Shown in pieces: positions 1 to 6,721 of a stretch of 30,015 nt of DNA (positions are counted from its first letter, which is position 1; the number at the start of each line of letters is the position of its first letter). Source of the stretch: a virus; IMG/VR virus record IMGVR_UViG_3300006754_007205, positions 1 to 30,015 of that record. The stretch is one strand, 5' to 3'. The notes under the pieces were generated by a model. That model was given only the letters and a program-made list of their open reading frames with translations. It ran no database searches and had not been told where the DNA came from. The translations under genes and the position numbers were made by a program.

Positions 1-329
1 CAGCGCTTGTAACGGCACTGGCGACATACATGAATATGGATCCTGATACCGCACAACGAGCAGTAGATGGATTAGATCCAGGGATAGTAGATCAATTCGA
101 AATTGGTGGTGATATCATGCCCGGAGGTGATACCGGTGAAATACCTAGCCATTCCCAATGGAACGATGCTGGTGTTGATACTACCCGTGCTCCAGGAATA
201 GACTCGCATGATGCTGCACTCGAACGAGGTAAGCAGTTTAAGCAACAACTACATCAGCAGCATTTACCTCATTCAAAGCCTATCCCCGGGGGAGGTAAGA
301 AGGGTATTACCCCGGGAGTTGATTTTTAA
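1..329 (+). CDS. Partial unknown protein, paralogue of the next gene (5' end off the window)
   Basis: The frame is open to the left edge (first complete codon at base 3), so the ATG at 30 is very probably internal. The visible part reads ALVTALATYMNMDPDTAQ followed by VDGLDP. The same hydrophobic segment and motif occur at residues 57-81 of the next gene, so this is the tail of a tandem paralogue. After the shared part the two diverge; this copy has a hydrophilic Gly/His/Gln-rich end and stops at 327-329, six bases before the next ATG. The hydrophobic stretch could be a membrane segment or a packed helix. No family is recognised. The neighbour's N-terminus suggests a virion-internal protein, but the N-terminus of this copy cannot be seen. 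Confidence 0.75.
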   Translation, partial: ALVTALATYMNMDPDTAQRAVDGLDPGIVDQFEIGGDIMPGGDTGEIPSHSQWNDAGVDTTRAPGIDSHDAALERGKQFKQQLHQQHLPHSKPIPGGGKKGITPGVDF

Positions 330-335
330 TTTAAT

Positions 336-1055
336 ATGAACAAAGATGTACAATTAATTAATGAAGCATATGGTAATATGCCTCCGCAGGTACCACAACA
401 TCTCCTCGAAGAGGGGATGATGGATCAGCTTAATGTATGGGTAGTCAATCAAGCAATCCCATGGCTCAAGAAAAACAAATATTGGGTAGCCGGTGGTGCA
501 GCACTTGTAACAGCATTGGCAACGTATATGAATATGGATCCTGATACGGCACAGGGAGTAGTAGATGGATTAGATCCAGAGGTACTGGGTGGTGTTGAAA
601 CAGCGACAGGTGCAGAAATAAACCAACCTGACGTTGATCTCGATCAAAGCTTTGGTGCTCACGATTCTGGTAATCTTGGCGGTGCTGAGCAAGGAGCAGA
701 TGCAGTAGCTGGAGGTGGAGAACTAAGTTTACAGGATGCGATGCCTGACGGCTATATGGGAACTGATCCCAGCCACGGTGGAATTTACTATGGAGAAGAT
801 GAGAGTGGTAAATGGTTAGCGAAAAAAGTGTCCCCAAATGCAAATCCAGACCTCATGAAGGATGTTATTGAGCAGGCACAGTCCGTTCTGAGTATGAAGA
901 TTCAAGGTGCAGGTAATACGAGCGCTGGTCTTGGATTTGAGACTATCGATTTAGAAGGAGGCGCTAAATTAATTAAAGCTCATATTTCGAATGTGCAGCA
1001 TGCTCCTTCAGACATGTTGGATGGCCCTTCAATACTAGATAGAGGTAATCAATGA
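336..1055 (+). CDS. Unknown protein with putative capsid-targeting N-terminus and one hydrophobic segment
   Basis: 239 aa, not recognised as a known family. The N-terminus carries I8-N9-E10 followed by A11, and L24-E25-E26 followed by G27. Both fit the (I/L)-x-E cleavage consensus of the T4 prohead protease gp21, and the first sits at the same position as in T4 internal protein IPIII (MKTYQEFIAE then A). Residues 50-66 form a hydrophobic Ala/Gly-rich segment. The middle (about 75-130) is acidic and Gly-rich, and the end (about 150-225) looks folded. The LLEEGMMD motif recurs in the 489-aa protein at 6718-8187. The stop overlaps the next gene's start by 4 nt. An internal head protein is an inference from the N-terminus only. 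Confidence 0.8.
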   Translation: MNKDVQLINEAYGNMPPQVPQHLLEEGMMDQLNVWVVNQAIPWLKKNKYWVAGGAALVTALATYMNMDPDTAQGVVDGLDPEVLGGVETATGAEINQPDVDLDQSFGAHDSGNLGGAEQGADAVAGGGELSLQDAMPDGYMGTDPSHGGIYYGEDESGKWLAKKVSPNANPDLMKDVIEQAQSVLSMKIQGAGNTSAGLGFETIDLEGGAKLIKAHISNVQHAPSDMLDGPSILDRGNQ

Positions 1056-1705
1056 AATTCGATCTAATATATGAGCAAACAATGCATAGACTTCTTTTCG
1101 AACAAGAAGGCATTACTGCTATATATCCCGGCGGATTTAAGCCACCTCACAAGGGCCATTTCGAATTAGCAAAGGCATATGCTTCAGATCCCGCAATTAA
1201 AGAGGTAAAAATTATGCTAGGCCCTAAGCCGCGGCTCAGCGAAGACGGAACAGTTACTATTACCGAGGAAATGTCCAAGAAAGTATGGGAAGAGTACTAT
1301 ATTCCCAACCTTCCTGGCAATGTTATAGTAGAATCTGCACCAGATCCAGTACCTGTCAGGGCTGCTTACATATATGTCGACCTTCACACTACAGCTGGTG
1401 ATATAGTTACCTTGATGTCAAGCGTTAAAGACGCTAAAGACGCAAAAAGATCCAATGAATTTGCAGAAAAGCACAAAGAAGGCACTGGTATGTACCATAA
1501 ACCTGACGTTGATGTTGTTTATTACCCTAAAAACACTGTAGAATACTATGAAGATAGGACCGATAACCTTAATGGTGAATCGATTAGTGCATCAACAATG
1601 AGAAATGACATTGCTAGAAATGATCTAGACAATTTTAAGACTAATCTCCCCGATGAAGTTCAAGAACGCGCCGAAGAATTGCTTAACATCTTCTCAAATC
1701 CCTAA
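1052..1705 (+). CDS. Cytidylyltransferase-like nucleotidyltransferase with N-terminal extension
   Basis: 217 aa. A nucleotidyltransferase signature begins at residue 22: [15 protein letters not shown], with the HxGH motif at H33-K34-G35-H36. A late ISASTMR motif near residue 178 resembles the second (I-S-S-T-x-x-R type) nucleotide-binding motif. Members of this superfamily move a nucleotidyl group from CTP or ATP to a phosphorylated acceptor; the substrate cannot be told here. The first 20 residues are an extension not needed for the fold, with I6-Y7-E8 and L15-F16-E17, which look like prohead-protease sites. The start overlaps the upstream gene by 4 nt and is preceded by AGAGG. The last 23 nt overlap folE on the other strand. 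NMN adenylyltransferase-like activity is one possibility among several. Confidence 0.82.
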   Translation: MKFDLIYEQTMHRLLFEQEGITAIYPGGFKPPHKGHFELAKAYASDPAIKEVKIMLGPKPRLSEDGTVTITEEMSKKVWEEYYIPNLPGNVIVESAPDPVPVRAAYIYVDLHTTAGDIVTLMSSVKDAKDAKRSNEFAEKHKEGTGMYHKPDVDVVYYPKNTVEYYEDRTDNLNGESISASTMRNDIARNDLDNFKTNLPDEVQERAEELLNIFSNP

Positions 1706-2327
1706 CGAAATCGTAGAATTCTTGTCGAGTTAGGTCAGTTTTATCCAGAAATGCACCAGACATACGTGCTGTCTTCATAGTTGAGTTGTGTTTTACACCT
1801 CTAACACATGCACACATATGATTTGCCTCAACTAATACAGCAACACCCTTATTGAGTAAGCATACTTCATCGATATGTTTATGAATCTGCATAGTTAAGT
1901 TCTCTTGTACTTGTGGTCTACGTGCAAACCACTCAACAATTCGGTTTAATTTGCTCAAACCAATCACTTTTCCCTCTTTACCTGGTATATATGCTACGTG
2001 AGCATGCCCAATAAATGGTAAATGATGATGTGAACAGAAAGAATGCATGGTAATATTACCTTGAAAAACCAATCCATCATACTTATCTACGTTATCAAAT
2101 GCAGTAATCCTGGGAGGCTCTGTAAAACACCCTTCAGCTAAGTCATTTACAAATGCTTTTGCGACTCTTCGTGGTGTATCTGAGCTGTTTGGATCATCTC
2201 GCCAGTTAAATCCGAGAGCTTCCATGTACTGGCCATAGTGAAAAGCGGCTTGCCTAATGATTTCTTCCTTTTCTTCTGCAGTTCGTGGTCTGTTTCCGTT
2301 AGCGTAAGGCAATTTATAATCACTCAT
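1683..2327 (-). CDS. folE: GTP cyclohydrolase I
   Basis: 214 aa, the usual length for FolE. It converts GTP to 7,8-dihydroneopterin triphosphate, the first step toward both folate and 7-deazaguanine (queuosine/preQ0) precursors. Zinc ligands are visible as C98 and H101 in [11 protein letters not shown] and C172 in [11 protein letters not shown]. The GHAHVAYIP and [14 protein letters not shown] blocks are also family hallmarks. Next to queD and queE it most likely feeds 6-carboxytetrahydropterin formation rather than folate. It is transcribed opposite to queD/queE, starts from its own sigma70-like promoter, and its 3' end overlaps the convergent nucleotidyltransferase gene by 23 nt. Confidence 0.95.
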   Translation of the reverse strand: MSDYKLPYANGNRPRTAEEKEEIIRQAAFHYGQYMEALGFNWRDDPNSSDTPRRVAKAFVNDLAEGCFTEPPRITAFDNVDKYDGLVFQGNITMHSFCSHHHLPFIGHAHVAYIPGKEGKVIGLSKLNRIVEWFARRPQVQENLTMQIHKHIDEVCLLNKGVAVLVEANHMCACVRGVKHNSTMKTARMSGAFLDKTDLTRQEFYDFVRDLRRC

Positions 2328-2335
2328 GTACTTAA

Positions 2336-2363
2336 ATTATATAATAGTTTACAAAAAATTCAA
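2336..2363 (-). promoter_or_regulatory. Sigma70-like promoter for folE
   Basis: On the minus strand: TTGAAT (-35) at 2363-2358, a 16-nt spacer, then TATAAT (-10) at 2341-2336. The folE ATG lies 8 nt beyond the -10 box, so the transcript would start about 2 nt before the start codon. The -35 box overlaps the late-type motif of the divergent gene at 2379. Confidence 0.7.
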
Positions 2364-2369
2364 TAAATA
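2362..2369 (+). promoter_or_regulatory. Late-type promoter motif (AATAAATA) before 2379 gene
   Basis: AATAAATA ends 9 nt before the ATG at 2379. It is one mismatch from the T4 late consensus TATAAATA and is one of eight junctional copies in this window. Confidence 0.6.
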
Positions 2370-2378
2370 TTTGAAACA

Positions 2379-2729
2379 ATGTTTGGCTTTAATGATAATG
2401 TTAATGATATACTCTCAGGTTTAGGAATTCAACCTCAATCCTCATCATCAAATAATATATTTGACGAATTCAAACACTGGCTGGTACATTATGTTCAGGA
2501 ACATAACGAACTAGAGTCTAATCATCCTACAATCAAGCAAATACAGAACCTGAACTCGGTAGATGAGATCGAACAGCTCTTAGCTCATAATCATGAGTAT
2601 TGCGATGAGTGCTTTCTCAAGATGTATCGCAAGTTTGCATCAGGAGAACAATCTGGATGCGGCTGTGGCGGTGAAATGCAGCCACAAGTTGTAGAAGTTG
2701 AACCTGAAGCACAGCAAGGTGGTGGCTGA
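2379..2729 (+). CDS. Unknown small acidic protein with Cys pairs
   Basis: 116 aa, no family recognised. The N-terminal third is Asn/Ser-rich, and a helical middle part is followed by HNHEYCDECFLKMY (about residues 70-83). A GCGCGG cluster is near residue 95, then an acidic Gln/Gly tail ends in GGG. The CxxC pair, the His residues and the second Cys pair could bind a metal such as zinc; this is inferred from spacing only. It lies between folE and queD but has a late-type promoter motif of its own, so it need not belong to the deazaguanine pathway. Confidence 0.75.
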   Translation: MFGFNDNVNDILSGLGIQPQSSSSNNIFDEFKHWLVHYVQEHNELESNHPTIKQIQNLNSVDEIEQLLAHNHEYCDECFLKMYRKFASGEQSGCGCGGEMQPQVVEVEPEAQQGGG

Positions 2730-2740
2730 ATTTAATTTTC

Positions 2741-2768
2741 TTGATCTTCCGTGAGAAGGTTATATAAT
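2741..2768 (+). promoter_or_regulatory. Sigma70-like promoter for queD-queE
   Basis: TTGATC at 2741-2746, a 16-nt spacer, and TATAAT at 2763-2768. The GTG chosen as the queD start (2775) is 7 nt past the -10 box, exactly where transcription would begin, predicting a leaderless mRNA. Confidence 0.72.
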
Positions 2769-2774
2769 ACCTAC

Positions 2775-3335
2775 GTGCAATACATAACACGTAAGGGTAC
2801 TTTTGATTCTGGCCACAGAGTCATGAACGAGAGAATGAAATGTTTCAATCTTCATGGTCATACCTATCTATATGAGTTAACATTTAGATTCCAAGAGATG
2901 GAACATATTGGATATGCTCTAGACTTCAAAGAGATTAAAAGAGTTGGTTGTCAATGGATCGATGATCTATTAGATCACGGAATGATTCTCAATCCAGAAG
3001 ATGAAGTTGTTATCGATGCAACCGAAAAGACAGGAAGTAAACTTTGGTTGATGTCGTTAAATGGAGGTAAATATTGCAACCCATCAGTAGAAAATTTAGC
3101 ACGAGAGGTATTTTTAGCTCAGCAAGTTCTCTTTGAGAATTATCTGATGTTAAAAGTTGATCATTTGAGATTGTATGAAACGCCAAACTGCTATACAGAT
3201 TGTTATGAGAAATCAATTACTGAAATTGATAAGATAAATTTTTACGGTAACAGATATGAATCAATTAAAAAATATGCCAAAGAAAAAGGAGTTGTCGAAT
3301 ATGACGATAGAAAAACCGACGTTGTCGCTCTCTGA
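2775..3335 (+). CDS. queD: 6-carboxy-5,6,7,8-tetrahydropterin synthase (QueD/PTPS family)
   Basis: 186 aa from GTG 2775. QueD converts dihydroneopterin triphosphate to 6-carboxytetrahydropterin, the second step to preQ0. Expected residues are present: H14 in FDSGHR, C23 and the H27-x-H29 pair in KCFNLHGHTY (zinc ligands and catalytic Cys), and DHLRLYETPNCY near the end. Family members are often about 120-140 aa; this one has an internal insertion and a charged C-terminal extension. The frame is open upstream to GTG 2751, but that start lies inside the promoter, and the family begins close to the ITRKxTFDS block, so 2775 is preferred. It overlaps queE by 35 nt. Confidence 0.88.
   Translation: MQYITRKGTFDSGHRVMNERMKCFNLHGHTYLYELTFRFQEMEHIGYALDFKEIKRVGCQWIDDLLDHGMILNPEDEVVIDATEKTGSKLWLMSLNGGKYCNPSVENLAREVFLAQQVLFENYLMLKVDHLRLYETPNCYTDCYEKSITEIDKINFYGNRYESIKKYAKEKGVVEYDDRKTDVVAL
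3286..3291 (+). promoter_or_regulatory. Shine-Dalgarno deciding the queE start
   Basis: AAGGAG lies 9 nt before ATG 3301, inside the end of queD. It supports 3301 over the upstream in-frame ATG at 3256. It is one of the few strong ribosome-binding sites in the window and serves an internal cistron. Confidence 0.75.
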
Positions 3336-4089
3336 GAATTTTTACTCAGTACAATGTGAGGGTATAACAACCGGTTACCCGTCATATTTTATTCGACTTA
3401 AAGGTTGTAATTTAATGTGTGGTGGTAAAAATGGATCCTTGATGAAGGAAGGTAAAGCCACGTGGTGGTGTGATAGTGAGGCTGTTTGGCGCAAAGGTGA
3501 AAAAGCTGATATTGAAGTTTTAATTGATGACTGGATAAAAGAGGGCATTCTTGATTGGGTATTAAATGGTAGAGTTCATCTAGTATGGACCGGTGGTGAG
3601 CCTACTCTCTCCAAACACCAAAGAGATATTGTTAGTTGTTTAGACTATCTTTGCAAAAAATATGATGACATTTCATATAAATGCCTCAAGCTACCAATAT
3701 ACAATGAGATTGAAACAAACGGTACACAATATATAGAAGACGCTTTGTTCGGTGAATTGGATCAAATTAATTGTAGTGTCAAATTAGCTAACAGTGGTAT
3801 AGATTATTATAGCAGAGTCAATTTAGTCGCATTACATCGTATCATGAGTCATCACAATTACTGGTTCAAATTTGTTGTTAGCGAAGAAAAGGATTTGGAA
3901 GAGATCCGTGATACTTTTATTAAGCCTCTCAAAATACCACCAAGCAAAGTTCTTATGATGCCAGGATTGGATCATCAAGACAATTTTCACGAAAGAACTG
4001 AGTTTTGCTTACAAATGGCTAAGAAGTATGGTTATGTAGGAATGACAAGATTGCACATTTCTGCATGGAATCAGACCACAGGAGTATAA
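3301..4089 (+). CDS. queE: 7-carboxy-7-deazaguanine synthase, radical SAM (QueE)
   Basis: 262 aa. QueE rearranges 6-carboxytetrahydropterin to 7-carboxy-7-deazaguanine with SAM and a 4Fe-4S cluster. The start of the fold, SENFYSVQCEG, and RLKGCNLMC are typical. The cluster cysteines appear to be C36, C40 and C57 (in ATWWCDSE), i.e. C-x3-C-x16-C instead of the usual radical-SAM C-x3-C-x2-C. VWTGGEPTL is the SAM-binding GGE motif, and NEIETNGTQ follows. It is co-transcribed with queD; the TAA stop lies inside the late-type promoter of the next gene. The next enzyme, QueC, is not in the window. Confidence 0.9.
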   Translation: MTIEKPTLSLSENFYSVQCEGITTGYPSYFIRLKGCNLMCGGKNGSLMKEGKATWWCDSEAVWRKGEKADIEVLIDDWIKEGILDWVLNGRVHLVWTGGEPTLSKHQRDIVSCLDYLCKKYDDISYKCLKLPIYNEIETNGTQYIEDALFGELDQINCSVKLANSGIDYYSRVNLVALHRIMSHHNYWFKFVVSEEKDLEEIRDTFIKPLKIPPSKVLMMPGLDHQDNFHERTEFCLQMAKKYGYVGMTRLHISAWNQTTGV

Positions 4090-4092
4090 ATA
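4085..4092 (+). promoter_or_regulatory. Late-type promoter TATAAATA before 4099 gene
   Basis: Exact match to the T4 late promoter core TATAAATA. It contains the queE stop codon (4087-4089) and ends 6 nt before ATG 4099. Confidence 0.75.
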
Positions 4093-4098
4093 TTTCAA

Positions 4099-4398
4099 AT
4101 GGCTGACGGAGACTTCATAAATAGAAACATTTGTAAAAACGCCACTCAAACTGCTGTAGCTACAACCGCTGATCATACAGGTGCGCTAGCTGATATGAAA
4201 TGTTCTGAAGTCGTTATGAGTTGCACGGCAGCTACTATGATTTATGACGGAAATGCAAATTTTGAAGTGCCTGCTAATACAATTATGTCATTCAGAGGTC
4301 TTACTAACGCCAATCAATTAACTGCACATAATACTGCAGGTAGCGGTGAAGTGTATTACCGAGCACAGTATTACACTATGTCGCTCCAGAACGGTTAG
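4099..4398 (+). CDS. Unknown small protein, probably virion-associated
   Basis: 99 aa, rich in Ala, Thr and Asn, with no charged clusters and no membrane segment. The alternating pattern in SEVVMSCTAATMIYDGN and EVYYRAQYYTMSL suggests a small beta-sandwich, as seen in phage decoration or fibre proteins. It is driven by the only exact TATAAATA motif at a gene junction here, which supports late, structural expression. No specific family is recognised; the structural role is inferred from composition and promoter. Confidence 0.75.
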   Translation: MADGDFINRNICKNATQTAVATTADHTGALADMKCSEVVMSCTAATMIYDGNANFEVPANTIMSFRGLTNANQLTAHNTAGSGEVYYRAQYYTMSLQNG

Positions 4399-4410
4399 CC
4401 TATAACGTGT

Positions 4411-4427
4411 CCGAATAAATAATTCGG
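4411..4427 (+). other. Perfect inverted repeat enclosing a late promoter core
   Basis: CCGAAT, loop AAATA, ATTCGG: a perfect 6-bp stem directly abutting ATG 4428. It spans the late-type motif of the next gene. There is no U-tract after it, so it does not look like a classical terminator. Confidence 0.55.
4414..4421 (+). promoter_or_regulatory. Late-type promoter motif (AATAAATA) before 4428 gene
   Basis: AATAAATA ends 6 nt before ATG 4428, within the inverted repeat at 4411-4427. Confidence 0.6.
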
Positions 4428-4817
4428 ATGAGTGATATAATTTTCGACGATCCAAAGAACTGGCTTCTAGAACTTCTATATGATGCTAATAAAGCAGATT
4501 ATGAAACATATCGTGTATATACCTGTCTTGCAAGATATATAAATGATAACAGAGAATTCATTGGTATTACTGAAGAAATTGCTCCTGGTACTCTAAGATT
4601 CAAACCTCTTAATGATCTCGCTGATGATTGCTTATTCAGCGTAACATTCTTTTCTAGTCATATAAAGAAACGTCAACGTCGACGAGGGGCTCCTGGTGTT
4701 TCGTTCTATTCTAACACCGGTAAACATGCTTATACACAAATTGGTTACCCTGCAATTGCAAAACATTGGTCGTTCTGGGTCAATTACGTGAACAATCATA
4801 TAGATCTTAATAAATAA
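4428..4817 (+). CDS. Unknown protein, conserved-looking globular
   Basis: 129 aa. No family is assigned. It is soluble-looking and aromatic-rich, with a basic patch HIKKRQRRRGAPG near residues 79-91 and a C-terminal GYPAIAKHWSFWVNYVN segment with three tryptophans. It has its own late-type motif and lies between two other late-type genes, suggesting a structural or assembly role. The stop TAA (4815-4817) overlaps the late-type motif of the following gene. What it binds or does cannot be read from the sequence. Confidence 0.75.
   Translation: MSDIIFDDPKNWLLELLYDANKADYETYRVYTCLARYINDNREFIGITEEIAPGTLRFKPLNDLADDCLFSVTFFSSHIKKRQRRRGAPGVSFYSNTGKHAYTQIGYPAIAKHWSFWVNYVNNHIDLNK
4809..4816 (+). promoter_or_regulatory. 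Late-type promoter motif (AATAAATA) before 4824 gene
   Basis: AATAAATA ends 7 nt before ATG 4824 and overlaps the upstream stop codon. TAAGGA follows just before the ATG and could act as a short ribosome-binding site. Confidence 0.6.
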
Positions 4818-4823
4818 TTAAGG

Positions 4824-5528
4824 ATGAATTCTAATGATGATAAGATTTTTGAAAGTTATCAAAAATCACAACAGCTCGATGAATTTATAGACCCGCTTAC
4901 TTTAGGGGTAGCAGGCGCAGCCGTGGCAGGAGCTGGTGAGATAGGTAGTGGAGCTCATAACCGCGTTAAAGTTGCTGCTAGGAAGTTTTTATCGGGTCGA
5001 GGTGGGGCACTCTCTCAGTTAGTTGGAAAAGCTGGAGAGTATGTCGGCGGTGCACATTATTCAAAGTTTCAAGCTACACATGAAATTCAAGACTCTGTAA
5101 ATTACTTATGGAATAAAATTCAAGGCTTAATGCGTCTTCATCCAAAAGGTCTTACGGGTGATATGGATAAAAATTTCATAAAACAGCAGTCTGTAACAGA
5201 GGGTGGCCCAAAGATCAATATAGATAAATTGACAACTACAAAAGAGCTTGTTGATGGTCAGGTATATGCTGCAAATGATATTCGTGACAGGCTAATTCCA
5301 ATTACTGTTAATGAATTGTTCGAGACTGGTCAAACAGGTGCAGATGCTACCGTAACAAAAGAAAATTTTATAAATATCATGAAGACAAAAAATGCTAGCG
5401 CAAAAGCAGCTGTTATTAATGCGCTGGATGTAGCTGGTCATTTACCTCCAAAAGATGATAATGTCGTTGCGAGTGCGAAGGTCGAAACGCCATTGGGGGG
5501 TGCCGAACTTACAGCCACCAAATCATGA
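4824..5528 (+). CDS. Unknown protein with putative capsid-targeting N-terminus
   Basis: 234 aa, unrecognised. The N-terminus has I8-F9-E10 followed by S11, matching the (I/L)-x-E pattern at the same register as T4 IPIII. Residues 26-40 (PLTLGVAGAAVAGAG) are Gly/Ala-rich and weakly hydrophobic. The rest is mixed helical and soluble, with many Lys, Ala and Asp residues. It is the first gene of a four-gene unit (4824-8867) in which each gene overlaps the next by ATGA, so the four products are probably made together. A virion-internal role is inferred. Confidence 0.8.
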   Translation: MNSNDDKIFESYQKSQQLDEFIDPLTLGVAGAAVAGAGEIGSGAHNRVKVAARKFLSGRGGALSQLVGKAGEYVGGAHYSKFQATHEIQDSVNYLWNKIQGLMRLHPKGLTGDMDKNFIKQQSVTEGGPKINIDKLTTTKELVDGQVYAANDIRDRLIPITVNELFETGQTGADATVTKENFINIMKTKNASAKAAVINALDVAGHLPPKDDNVVASAKVETPLGGAELTATKS

Positions 5529-6721
5529 GTAACAAATTTACAGGTCAAAATTGGTTTGGTGTTGATCCTCACGCAGGTGAATATTTGTTTGGTGAAGCTA
5601 GCAAAAGACAGACAGCACTACGGAAGGCAGCAAAAGAACTCGGAATAACGTATAGTGGTAAAAAATTAGACGATTTAGAAGCCGAATTAGATGCAGAAGA
5701 TAAAGCGCGAGAAGATCAAGAAAAAGAAAGAATATCACAACAAAGCTATGACCGTATTTCGCAAAACGCGGCAGGAGAACAACCAGCCGAAAAGCCAGTC
5801 CCCGCGGCCACTGGTCAACCAGGTACGACTACTACAGGTAAAACAGCAAGTCCTGAACAAGCCGCAGCGATGGGATACGGTGGATCACCTACGAAGCCTG
5901 GAGCTCCAGCAGCAAAATCAGTACCAGTAGATGCTACAGAACCAGGACCACTAGCCGCACCAGGCGCAGGTGCACCACCAGATTTCGCCGAGACAACACC
6001 GTCAGCAACACCTCCTCCACCAGCAGCAACCGCAGCAACACCTCCTCCACCAGCAGCAACCGCAGCAACACCTCCTCCACCAGCAGTAACCGCAGCAACA
6101 CCTGCAGTTCCAGACGATCAACTACAACAGCAAGCAGTACAACTTGCTGAAAGTGATCCGAGTTTTATTGGTGAACTAGTTAAAAGTATAAACGATAAGG
6201 ATACAGTAGTTGAATTTATCAAAGCAGCTCATGCACGAGGTGATCGACCTGATCATTTGCGTGTATTAATCGATATGTGGAAAAACATGTCTATCCCTAT
6301 TAGATCAAAACGACCAGAGGATATTCAAGTTATGAATGCTGTACATGATGCTGACCCGCAACATAAGGAATGGGCTCAATGGATTCTTGATAATATGAGA
6401 GCAAAGCTAGACTTTGCAGATCTGGAACCATTGATAAGTGATCTAGGAATAACAGATACCAGTGGTGGCGACTGGACACAATTCCAGGGCGAAATTGATG
6501 GGATTGGTAACCGCGCGCAGGAAAAACAATTATTATTGCATATCTTAAACTCTCCACCTGCTTTAGAGAGCGTCATTATACCAAACGGACAGCAATTAAT
6601 TGAAGAACTAACAAAATTATATGCAGCACGGGATCTCCTTCTTGAAGCTGAAGTTGATCCTGATAGAGATCACTTAGACGAACAGGACTTTGTTTCACAG
6701 TACCCGGCAGGAAGACTATGA
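5525..6721 (+). CDS. Unknown protein with Pro/Ala repeat linker
   Basis: 398 aa in three parts. The N-terminal part (1-90) is charged and probably helical (SKRQTALRKAAKELGITYSG). A low-complexity Pro/Ala/Thr linker (about 90-200) includes a three-fold ten-residue repeat at residues 161-193. The C-terminal globular helical part (about 200-370) contains DHLRVLIDMWKNM and LLLHILNSPPALESV. Near the end LLLEAEVDPDRDHLDE contains a possible L-x-E site and a motif (PDRDHLD, 379-385) shared with the gene at 8184. Translation is coupled to both neighbours by ATGA overlaps. A two-domain, linker-joined structural protein seems likely; the family is unknown. Confidence 0.8.
   Translation: MSNKFTGQNWFGVDPHAGEYLFGEASKRQTALRKAAKELGITYSGKKLDDLEAELDAEDKAREDQEKERISQQSYDRISQNAAGEQPAEKPVPAATGQPGTTTTGKTASPEQAAAMGYGGSPTKPGAPAAKSVPVDATEPGPLAAPGAGAPPDFAETTPSATPPPPAATAATPPPPAATAATPPPPAVTAATPAVPDDQLQQQAVQLAESDPSFIGELVKSINDKDTVVEFIKAAHARGDRPDHLRVLIDMWKNMSIPIRSKRPEDIQVMNAVHDADPQHKEWAQWILDNMRAKLDFADLEPLISDLGITDTSGGDWTQFQGEIDGIGNRAQEKQLLLHILNSPPALESVIIPNGQQLIEELTKLYAARDLLLEAEVDPDRDHLDEQDFVSQYPAGRL
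6005..6103 (+). repeat. 30-bp tandem repeat, about 3.3 copies, in coding sequence
   Basis: Units begin at 6005, 6035 and 6065, with a partial fourth at 6095. The copies are nearly identical (one C/T difference in the third) and in frame. They encode ATPPPPAATA-type decapeptides in the linker of the 398-aa protein. Confidence 0.9.
6659..6681 (+). repeat. 23-nt exact repeat, copy 1
   Basis: Identical over 23 nt to 8541-8563 and read in the same frame in both genes, encoding PDRDHLD (plus Asp/Glu). The flanking sequence differs. Confidence 0.8.

Noticed and set aside
466-843. 125-aa open frame on the minus strand
   Set aside because: Lies fully inside the 239-aa gene; His/Leu-rich composition typical of a shadow frame.
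2751-2774. GTG 2751 as queD start
   Set aside because: Falls between the -35 and -10 boxes; family start and promoter position favour GTG 2775.
3256-3300. ATG 3256 as queE start
   Set aside because: No ribosome-binding site; AAGGAG supports ATG 3301, which matches the family N-terminus.
4411-4427. Rho-independent terminator
   Set aside because: Short stem with AT-rich part and no U-tract afterwards; the next ATG follows at once.
6005-6103. Regular 30-bp repeats as a CRISPR array
   Set aside because: Repeats are directly adjacent without spacers and are in frame in a coding Pro/Ala linker.
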